Assembly (NCBI GenBank): GCA_950075905.1
Contig: CATMVR010000029.1
Coordinates: forward strand, 1-16,612
Length of the DNA stretch: 16,612 bases
Origin: an uncultured Persicitalea sp.
GTDB taxonomy: Bacteria; Bacteroidota; Bacteroidia; Cytophagales; Spirosomataceae
Reading direction: 5' to 3'
Each line of letters starts with the position of its first letter. Within the stretch, counting starts at the first letter, position 1. This document shows, piece by piece, positions 1-5,541 of the stretch. The notes under the pieces were generated by a model. It had not been told where the DNA came from. It searched no databases and saw only the letters and a list, made by a program, of their open reading frames with translations. Position numbers and translations under genes: made by a program.

Positions 1-292
1 CCCCGAAAAAATGCCCGATGCCCTTGCCGACCTGCTTGCCGATGGGGCCGGTATTGATGGCGAAAGGTACGGCAAAGCTCACATCACTATCGGTCAGGTG
101 GGAGTAAATTCGCTGCCCTCCTGGGTGTCGCACATAAAGCAGGGTAAATCCCTTTTTGATACACACCATCGAATCGGCTGGATTCTGGTCGTTAAGCGTA
201 CCCTTTTGGAGGTCTGCAAACAGTTTGTCACATTGGGCGTTGAAGGCAATACCCACACGGCCGTCAGCAGAATTAGTGCGGTTTGAATGAAT
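1..292 (-). CDS. Unknown protein, N-terminal part only, runs off the left edge
   Basis: I do not recognise this protein. The minus strand has an open frame from the window edge up to an in-frame TAA at 298-296, and the translation looks like real protein (FNAQCDKLFADLQKG, then GFTLLYVRHPGGQRIYSHL). No ATG occurs near the upstream end. Possible starts are ATT at 292-290, GTG at 256-254 and a late ATG at 169-167; the end coordinate used here assumes the earliest. No signal peptide is visible. It lies downstream of a terminator-like hairpin and a run of eight G/C pairs, so it is probably a separate transcription unit. It could also be a gene that lost its original start. An overlapping plus-strand frame (11-286) is less convincing. 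Confidence 0.4.
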   Translation of the reverse strand, partial: MHSNRTNSADGRVGIAFNAQCDKLFADLQKGTLNDQNPADSMVCIKKGFTLLYVRHPGGQRIYSHLTDSDVSFAVPFAINTGPIGKQVGKGIGHFFG

Positions 293-340
293 TTTTTATT
301 TGTTTAAAGGGGGGGGCGAAAAGGTGAAGAATATGGTTTA

Positions 341-374
341 GGAGCAGCCCTATTCATTGCCATAGGGCCGCTCC
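341..374 (-). terminator. Terminator-like hairpin after the YbjN-like gene
   Basis: On the minus strand GGAGCGGCCCTAT pairs with ATAGGGCTGCTCC, with one G-U pair, around an 8-nt loop. It starts 8 nt after the stop codon of the gene ending at 383. No clear T tract follows, so it is a good stem but only a moderate intrinsic terminator. Confidence 0.6.
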
Positions 375-382
375 TTCACCGT

Positions 383-892
383 TCAGAAAGCATCCTCATT
401 TTCTGTAAGTTGCTTTTCTATTCGGTCGGCTTCCTGCGCCAGGTTGTTCAGGATTCGGTAAAGCTTTACCGCAGCCGTATTCACAGGTACGGAAGTACCC
501 AGATACACGTATACTTTCCCGGTGCTCTCCTCTTCTTTTATCTGCCAGGACCAATTGGTGTAGTTCCAGTTCTTTTTCAATAAATCGAAGGCTACCCGGT
601 TGTCAAACCGGCTCTTATCTACCAGCAGTACCCTTGATATAATGGTCATATAGTCTGTCGAAAAACTAGTATTTACCTTGCCAAAAAGGAGTACGGCCTG
701 GGTGCGGTCTTCTTCAACGCTGAAGGTAAAGGTAATAACTCCTGACTCTGAAATACGGTGCTTCAATTCGGTTTCGCGAACCTTCTCTATGATCACCTCA
801 TCGACACCACTGCCGGAGGTTTGAGCGATGGAAAACTGGACTGGAAGCAAGCCAAACAGGCAAACAAGGATGGTGTTAGATACAGTACGCAT
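383..892 (-). CDS. Exported YbjN-like protein
   Basis: The protein has 169 aa. The open frame extends up to 1000, but the start at 892 is preferred because it puts a clean signal peptide (MRTVSNTILVCLFGLLP, cleavage near SIAQ-TS, about residue 24) at the N terminus. The mature part alternates strands and helices: a strand region around residues 45-75, LLKKNWNYTNWSWQIK near 105-120, a strand KVYVYLG, then a helix with LNNLAQEADRIEKQL. This order resembles the YbjN / type III chaperone-like fold. The assignment rests on pattern only, with no catalytic motif. The gene stands alone and is followed by a hairpin at 341-374. The upstream region holds a decayed caspase fragment and no strong promoter match. 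Confidence 0.45.
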   Translation of the reverse strand: MRTVSNTILVCLFGLLPVQFSIAQTSGSGVDEVIIEKVRETELKHRISESGVITFTFSVEEDRTQAVLLFGKVNTSFSTDYMTIISRVLLVDKSRFDNRVAFDLLKKNWNYTNWSWQIKEEESTGKVYVYLGTSVPVNTAAVKLYRILNNLAQEADRIEKQLTENEDAF

Positions 893-1041
893 GGTGATGG
901 TTGGTTTGGGTGAAAAAATAAATGTTTTATTGGGTTGATACAGGGTATTCGGAAAATTGGGTATGGCATCACCAAAAAGAATAAATTTTTTTGTGATCAC
1001 CTGACCCTCACTATCCTGGCGCAGTACCGTACACTCGGTGA

Positions 1042-1340
1042 AGCCCCCATGGCACCAAACGGTGCCCGGCCTTTATGATGGGCATCAGCAGTTACCTACA
1101 TGCCAGTCCACTGAAAAACCCAACCAATGATGCCGACAGCATAGAAGCGGCTCTGCGTAAGGTGGGCTTTACCGTGACCAAACGTACCAACACAACTTTG
1201 GGCCAGGCCCAGGCGGCTTTTGATACTTTTGTAGCCAGCCTGCGGGCCGGTGATGTGGTGCTATTTTTCTTCTCTGGCCACGGCAAGAACGTAAAAGTAG
1301 GCAGCTAACGGGTGGGGCACAGACTATTTGGCGCTCAATT
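1042..1340 (+). pseudogene. Decayed caspase-like (peptidase C14) fragment
   Basis: This is the N-terminal half of a caspase p20 domain. The frame from 1075 reads MMGISSYLHASPLKNP, then NDADSIEAAL, and ends in FFFSGHGKNV with the catalytic His codon at 1279-1281. It stops at TAA 1306-1308. One frame over, the expected continuation appears at once (GWGTDYLALN, to about 1334), so a frameshift broke the gene there. A second break is likely at about 1070, because the upstream frame reads LAQYRTLGEAPMAPNGARP and then hits a stop just where the caspase start should join. The half carrying the catalytic Cys is absent, and the next gene's stop lies at 1335. It is the only clear coding signal on the plus strand left of 3400. 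Loss of function is near certain; the number of mutations is inference. Confidence 0.7.
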
Positions 1341-1784
1341 CAACGACCAGTCAAAGCCACTCAGAAAACGCCTTTTTTCGTAGGCATCATCTATAAGGCG
1401 GATGGTTGCCGTCGAAGTGTTGCCACTATCGTCGATGTTAATAATGCTCATGGAGCCATACTCGTTTCGCGACAAATAGAAATTGTCTGCCGTGTAAGAC
1501 GGATACCGTACCCTGGTACCGGGATATACCGGGGTGTAGCCCGTCAAGCGCATTCCATTGACCGTATTCTCAATTCGGATGGTTTGCTCTACCATGACGG
1601 TGCCTTTGTCCTGCGTATAATAGCGTACTCTCATCTTGCCGGTACCTCCATCAAATAATACCAGGGCGGCTCGGTACTGGGTCATACCGGCAATAAATTT
1701 GACCTCGAAAATAGATTGTCCAATGGATGCCAGAGGTGAAGAAAGCAGCAGAATAGTGACGATGATGATGTGAATAGGTTTCAT
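1335..1784 (-). CDS. Small exported protein of unknown function
   Basis: The protein has 149 aa. The frame extends to 1844, but the ATG at 1784 gives a good signal peptide (MKPIHIIIVTILLLSSPLASIG, cleavage before QS) and avoids overlap with the gene before it, whose stop is at 1828. The mature part is rich in predicted beta strands: VKFIAGMTQYRAALVLF, then MRVRYYTQ, TIRIENT, NFYLSRN and SMSIINID. It ends with FDWSLN. I recognise no family and no catalytic residues. With only 43 bp between them, it is probably cotranscribed with the lipoprotein gene 1828-3240 and may act with it in the periplasm. Its last codons run into the decayed caspase fragment on the other strand. Confidence 0.6.
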   Translation of the reverse strand: MKPIHIIIVTILLLSSPLASIGQSIFEVKFIAGMTQYRAALVLFDGGTGKMRVRYYTQDKGTVMVEQTIRIENTVNGMRLTGYTPVYPGTRVRYPSYTADNFYLSRNEYGSMSIINIDDSGNTSTATIRLIDDAYEKRRFLSGFDWSLN

Positions 1785-1827
1785 GATTTTGGTAGTTTTA
1801 GGTGGATTTTTTAAGAAAATTGAAATA

Positions 1828-3240
1828 TTACTGTTTTGGCTCACAAAACGAGCGACTGAAATTGGTGTATTTCATTCCGATGGGGGTATAGTTGATGGTA
1901 GGGTTGGAGGTATTGAGGGCCACAATGGACGTACTGAGTGCACAGGGCAAAGGAAGACCATAATTTTTAAATTTGATCCGCTCTCCCACGCTGGCATACA
2001 CAATGTCTCCCACGAAGGATGTACAGTTGTATAATAACGGGTTATAGGTAAGGTTTCGCTGCAGGAAAATTTCAAAACTTTCCTTTTGGGTATTGTCCAG
2101 TAAGTAATACCGGGTCTGCTCCCCAAAGCCACTTTCAATACCTGTTCGAATATCTGAGCCTTTCCCATTGGCCAAACCGCGTTTGGTAACTTCTGGGTGC
2201 CAGTCCGGCCATAACCCGTAGTAGGTTGTTTTTCCATTGTCGGTAAGGCTTACCCACGCATGTCCGTAGTTGGTGCAGTCATTTTTGCAGTCATTGGCCG
2301 GTTCGCTGGAATGAATTCCCAGGTAGGCACGTTCAGAAGGGCAACCGGTAACCTCAAACTCCCATTGGGTACCTCCATCGAGGCAGCCCGAAACGTATAT
2401 GTCTATACGTTTTCCTTTTTTGGGGTCGTAATACACATTAAACTCACTCTTTTGGCCCACAAATCCATTGGCGGCCGAAACATTTTTGCATTGGCCAACA
2501 GGTGGTGTTTGTCCTTTTTCCAGTAGTTTACCGGTGCTGCGTACCCATTCGCCTGCGTACTGAATATCTATACGGTCCTTCACCGTAAATGTATTGTACC
2601 GGATCGTAACCCAGCCGGCTTTGTTGCCCAATTCGTAGGAGCGTACCGTCATACCGTCCTGTCCTTTTTCCAGGCCAAGGGTAGTACCACCATTGGCACA
2701 AAAATCAACTGGCGGTACAATGCCCACTTGCATGGTGACAGGTTCACTTGCCTTGCCTTTATCATCATACAGCTGGTAAAAAATCCGAAAATTACCGGCG
2801 AGAATATGAGCCGGAATACCAACATCCAGCACAAACCCGTTGCGTTCAGGATTGGCATTTACGTCGCCTAAACGGGCTTTTGAAGGTTGGTATGGGATAT
2901 CCCAGTACACATCCGCTCCTTCTACTTGTAGATAAATTCCCTTTAATTTTTGGATTGAACCAATCGTGTAAACAAACGGAACAAACAGCGAATTATCGCT
3001 GGTAACTGATGCACTTGGCTGGTACTTCTCTATCCGGAAAGAGGGATCCTGAACGCCAGCCAGCAAGCCGCCGCTTTTGAGTTTTCCATTGATTTTCAAT
3101 GCTTTCGTTAGGTCAGAGGGTTGGGTGCCTGGGTCAATGGAATCCGGGGTGGGGTCAACTGATTGGCAGCCAATAAAAGCCATCAGAACGATGGTGTAGG
3201 CAAAGGCCAGGAAGTGGGATGTACTTTTTAATTTTGACAT
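1828..3240 (-). CDS. Lipoprotein with C-terminal permuted papain-like domain
   Basis: The protein has 470 aa and begins with a lipoprotein signal whose lipobox is AFIGC, with Cys25 as the likely lipidated residue, followed by a Pro/Asp-rich linker. Residues about 45-175 look like a beta-sandwich. Residues about 180-300 form a second Cys-containing beta domain (GWVTIRYNTFTVKDRIDIQY ... TQWEFEVTGCP). Residues about 303-440 carry GHAWVSL with His327, YYGLWPD, and LLYNCTSFVGDIV with Cys406. A His ahead of an Asn-Cys motif about 80 residues later is the order in permuted papain-like folds (LRAT/NlpC-related), often amidases, esterases or acyltransferases. The substrate is unknown. It is probably cotranscribed with the small exported gene that follows. 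Lipidation and fold are inferred; the His and Cys motifs are seen. Confidence 0.65.
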   Translation of the reverse strand: MSKLKSTSHFLAFAYTIVLMAFIGCQSVDPTPDSIDPGTQPSDLTKALKINGKLKSGGLLAGVQDPSFRIEKYQPSASVTSDNSLFVPFVYTIGSIQKLKGIYLQVEGADVYWDIPYQPSKARLGDVNANPERNGFVLDVGIPAHILAGNFRIFYQLYDDKGKASEPVTMQVGIVPPVDFCANGGTTLGLEKGQDGMTVRSYELGNKAGWVTIRYNTFTVKDRIDIQYAGEWVRSTGKLLEKGQTPPVGQCKNVSAANGFVGQKSEFNVYYDPKKGKRIDIYVSGCLDGGTQWEFEVTGCPSERAYLGIHSSEPANDCKNDCTNYGHAWVSLTDNGKTTYYGLWPDWHPEVTKRGLANGKGSDIRTGIESGFGEQTRYYLLDNTQKESFEIFLQRNLTYNPLLYNCTSFVGDIVYASVGERIKFKNYGLPLPCALSTSIVALNTSNPTINYTPIGMKYTNFSRSFCEPKQ

Positions 3241-3423
3241 GGTAGGATCTGGTTAGGTTGGTTTTATTCTTAATTCGGGAACTTGGTCTATTCATCACTA
3301 TTTTTTTTAAATATTTTAATTGTCTGATTGACACCAAATGTCTTTGGTTCATTGAGACCGTGCTGGTGAATCAATGAATTCTCCTGGTTGGTTCTAATTC
3401 TTTATCTTGAAAGCGCGAGAAAC
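3241..3423. other. Left part of the divergent intergenic region
   Basis: This AT-rich stretch separates the minus-strand lipoprotein unit from the plus-strand methyltransferase/acyltransferase unit, so it must hold promoters for at least the lipoprotein gene. I find no convincing TAnnTTTG box in either direction; the closest plus-strand match is TGTCTTTG at 3339-3346. The only structured element is an 8-bp inverted repeat at 3348-3378. Confidence 0.4.
3348..3378. promoter_or_regulatory. Inverted repeat TTCATTGA-N15-TCAATGAA
   Basis: This is a perfect 8-bp inverted repeat with a 15-nt spacer between divergent genes. The arms are at 3348-3355 and 3371-3378. It could be an operator for a dimeric regulator, but one copy of this length can occur by chance. 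Confidence 0.25.
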
Positions 3424-3492
3424 ATGACACTTACGCCAGAAAAAAAAATTCAGGAAAGTGATGATGTATTGGGTTGGAAAAGGAATAAATAG
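3424..3492 (+). CDS. Possible 22-aa leader ORF
   Basis: ATG to TAG, encoding a charged, soluble peptide that begins MTLTPEKKIQESDD and ends GWKRNK. It lies 8 nt before a second small ORF. It has no recognised family and no clear ribosome binding site. It may be a leader peptide, the remnant of an older gene start, or chance. Confidence 0.2.
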   Translation: MTLTPEKKIQESDDVLGWKRNK

Positions 3493-3499
3493 AAGGACA

Positions 3500-3619
3500 A
3501 TGGAAGAGAAATGCAAAATATGCTCATTGTACCTGGCGTTCGAAACTGCACATCAAATTTTTCATAAAAAATATTCCACCTTTCCTAGTGATGAGTTCTG
3601 CTTTCTACCGAATGAGTAG
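3500..3619 (+). CDS. Possible 39-aa leader ORF with a CxxC motif
   Basis: ATG at 3500, stop TAG at 3617-3619. The peptide starts MEEKCKICSLYLAFETAHQ and ends CFLPNE, with Cys-x-x-Cys near the N terminus. A sequence AAGGA sits just before the ATG (AGAAGGACA-ATG), which is stronger than the translation signals of most neighbours. The stop codon lies inside the left arm of the hairpin 3614-3636, and the methyltransferase start follows 23 nt later. This arrangement fits a leader peptide coupled to the next gene. Expression is not shown by sequence alone, and the ORF is short enough to occur by chance. Confidence 0.3.
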   Translation: MEEKCKICSLYLAFETAHQIFHKKYSTFPSDEFCFLPNE

Positions 3620-3636
3620 TATAACCAAAACTACTC
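3614..3636 (+). promoter_or_regulatory. Hairpin just before the methyltransferase start
   Basis: GAGTAGT (3614-3620) pairs with ACTACTC (3630-3636) around a 9-nt loop. The right arm ends 6 nt before the ATG at 3643, so the stem would occlude the translation initiation region in the mRNA. A ribosome stopping at TAG 3617-3619 would open it. It could instead be a DNA operator. Confidence 0.4.
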
Positions 3637-3642
3637 CACCAA

Positions 3643-4347
3643 ATGAAAGCACTCCACGCCCCAATCACAAACCGCTTCTTAGGCTTCGCCCTCAAAACCC
3701 TTCGCGAAGTACCCACTAAGCTCGTCGGCACCGCTCAGGCCCTTTTTGTCTATTATGTAGTGCCTTTGCTGTGGCACCTTGATCTACTTTTGTCGGGAGC
3801 TATCCTTGTTCCCATGGGTGCCTGCGTGCTGGTCTTTTTGACCCAGCCTAAGTTTGTTTTGCAACAACTCTTTGACGAGGAGGATGGTAATTCCATGAAA
3901 ATTCTGCTCGGGGCTACAATTCTCAGCCAGATGGTTACGGTGACGGAATGGGCTTATTTTTCTAAAAATCAACCTTACTACTGGACAATCGCCTCGGTAC
4001 TGGGTATTAGCCTGATTGGTGCAGGACTCCTACTCAGAGTATGGGCAATCGTTGAGTTAGGCCCCAATTTCGACAACCGGGTCCACATACGAAAAGACCA
4101 TGAACTTATCGTTACCGGCCCATATCGCTACATCCGTCATGGCAGCTATACGGGGGTGTATATGCTGGCGATTGGTATTGCAGTGTATTTTTCTGCCTGG
4201 TTCAGTGTAGTGTTTTCAGTTATTGTACTAGGATGGGCCTATCGGTACCGAATTGTGCACGAAGAGAAGGCATTGCTTTCCTACTTTGGGGATGCCTACC
4301 GCGACTACATGAAAAAAACCTATATGCTTATTCCATTTCTGCTGTAA
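3643..4347 (+). CDS. ICMT/PEMT-like integral membrane methyltransferase
   Basis: The protein has 234 aa and several hydrophobic segments, roughly at 30-45, 48-66, 87-105, 113-135 and 170-200. The C-terminal half carries the signature of the isoprenylcysteine carboxyl methyltransferase / phospholipid methyltransferase superfamily: VTGPYRYIRHGSYTG at 157-171, then HEEKAL at 206-211 and YFGDAYRDYMKKT at 214-226. These regions form the S-adenosylmethionine and active-site area in known members. The usual HPxYxG reads HGSYTG here, so Gly replaces Pro. Bacteria of this phylum do not carry prenylated CaaX proteins of the eukaryotic type, so the substrate is probably a lipid, fatty acid or small hydrophobic acid (inference). 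It lies 77 bp before an acyltransferase gene on the same strand, so joint transcription and a shared pathway are likely. Confidence 0.8.
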   Translation: MKALHAPITNRFLGFALKTLREVPTKLVGTAQALFVYYVVPLLWHLDLLLSGAILVPMGACVLVFLTQPKFVLQQLFDEEDGNSMKILLGATILSQMVTVTEWAYFSKNQPYYWTIASVLGISLIGAGLLLRVWAIVELGPNFDNRVHIRKDHELIVTGPYRYIRHGSYTGVYMLAIGIAVYFSAWFSVVFSVIVLGWAYRYRIVHEEKALLSYFGDAYRDYMKKTYMLIPFLL

Positions 4348-4424
4348 GAAATACTGGGGTAGTCTGACTATATCGGCTGCCCTACTCCTTCTATTTTCCA
4401 TACCACACTAAACAATCCCACATC

Positions 4425-5039
4425 ATGAACTTATTTGTGTCTATTGCCCAAGAAAACGAGCTCCATGAAGCCGAAACCTTACTCCATGACGTCTACAAGG
4501 AAGAATTTGATCTTGACTTTGACTGTTTTGACAGGGTTTTCCCATTAGAATTTCCCAGGGAAGTATTACTTATACGAAACGAGGACGGACAATTGGTTGC
4601 AACGGCCAGTTTTATGCAGTCTGTCGAGGGTTTATTCCCTTCCGAATATTATTTTGGAGCCAGAATTCAACAGCAGGCATCCCAGTTTTCGATGGCCAGC
4701 ACCGTAGAAGTCGGACGTTTGGCAAAAAGGGGAGACTTCAAAGATTCAGTCATTGCAAGTACCGTAATGCTGGCAACCAACGATTACCTGAAATACCGCG
4801 GCTATGAAAATTGGCTTGCTACGGTGAAACCACTCTTATATTCAAGGTTGGCACGTACAGGCCTGGAAATGGTTCCCTTCGAACTGGGTCCCGAAAAAAC
4901 CGGTGCACAGGCAGAGTGCGTAAGCCGCTACAAAGGAAATAGCATTTCAGTGTTTAGGGCTTCGGCCCAAAGCACGGCGGCGGCTTTTGAGCCAATCAGA
5001 CACACGCTTGTAAATCACAGCGTGGAGCTGACATTCTAA
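4425..5039 (+). CDS. GNAT-fold N-acyltransferase, LuxI/FeeM/thermostable-hemolysin-like
   Basis: The protein has 204 aa and is cytoplasmic, with no signal peptide. It shows the layout of the LuxI, FeeM (N-acyl amino acid synthase) and thermostable hemolysin branch of the GNAT superfamily: an early acidic helix (HDVYKEEFDLDFD, 21-33), a strand LVATASFMQ (57-65), the hallmark strand VEVGRLAKRGDF (94-105), a following helix ASTVMLATNDYLKYRGY, then a strand with WLATVKPLLYSRLARTGL. In those families VEVGRLA lies at the acyl donor site, where an acyl group from acyl-ACP or acyl-CoA is moved to an amino acid or related amine. Substrates cannot be read from the sequence. It follows an ICMT-like membrane methyltransferase, which suggests joint synthesis of a modified acyl metabolite. 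No LuxR-type receptor with an autoinducer domain lies in the window. Confidence 0.6.
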   Translation: MNLFVSIAQENELHEAETLLHDVYKEEFDLDFDCFDRVFPLEFPREVLLIRNEDGQLVATASFMQSVEGLFPSEYYFGARIQQQASQFSMASTVEVGRLAKRGDFKDSVIASTVMLATNDYLKYRGYENWLATVKPLLYSRLARTGLEMVPFELGPEKTGAQAECVSRYKGNSISVFRASAQSTAAAFEPIRHTLVNHSVELTF

Positions 5040-5198
5040 GCAGTTAGCCGGGATAGGTTTTTTAAACGCTAGGAGAGTACCTGATAAGTTGGTATTTCAG
5101 CAGGCAGGGGTAGTAGCTGTTGATATGAAAACTTTACTAATATTTTTGGATACATCCCCGATACAGACTGTAAACGGGATTCAATCATTCAATGCCTT
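5040..5198. other. Convergent intergenic stretch
   Basis: It lies between the plus-strand acyltransferase stop and the minus-strand remnant stop. I see no strong terminator hairpin, small ORF or repeat in it, although two converging transcripts would be expected to end here. Confidence 0.4.
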
Positions 5199-5490
5199 TT
5201 ACTGCTTTTTCAAATCAGCAAATTGCCCATAGATTAGCAAGCTGTAATTTCCTTTTCCTTTTCCTTTGCTTTGGTTGGGGTAGTTTTTTATGGTGTAGGT
5301 ACCATTTTTTACCTCATTAAGTGTTAAATCATTGGTAAGGTCGCGCCCCACATAACTATACACTACTTCCTGTCCTAGTGGATCATACACTGTATAGCCT
5401 GCATCAATATCGGCGGTCATGGTAATACTAATAGCTTCAAAACAATGAGCTAAAAAAAAGGGCTTAGGGTAGAGGAATTATTAGTTTCAT
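5199..5490 (-). pseudogene. Broken gene for a small exported beta-rich protein
   Basis: The main frame, open with an ATG at 5420, encodes 73 aa: MTADIDAGYTVYDPLGQEV, then NGTYTIKNYP, then KGKGKGNYSLLIYGQF. This looks like the end of a beta-sandwich (PPC-like) domain, but the frame stays open upstream without a start to about 5478 (YPKPFFLAHCFEAISIT). In another frame, ATG at 5490 gives MKLIIPLP before a stop at 5466-5464. Joining the two frames would produce a signal-peptide-like N terminus, so a frameshift near a T8 tract (5452-5459) is likely. If intact the protein would have about 100 aa. It could also be a real 73-aa cytoplasmic ORF or the tail of a longer lost gene. It lies downstream of the caspase gene on the same strand. 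Confidence 0.4.
5248..5268. repeat. Short tandem repeat of CCTTTT
   Basis: About three and a half units of CCTTTT lie inside the broken small gene and encode a Lys-Gly run (KGKGKG) on the minus strand. The number of units could change by slippage in steps that keep the frame. Confidence 0.5.
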
Positions 5491-5541
5491 ATTGCATTGA
5501 GTTTTCTTGAATATTTATTTTGGTACTAATGACCGTGGTGT

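Noticed and set aside
11..286. Plus-strand 91-aa frame at the left edge
   Set aside because: Its product has no recognisable pattern, while the minus strand over the same bases gives a protein-like sequence in line with the neighbouring gene direction.
893..1000. Longer start of the YbjN-like gene at 1000
   Set aside because: The extra residues are atypical and would bury the signal peptide that begins at 892.
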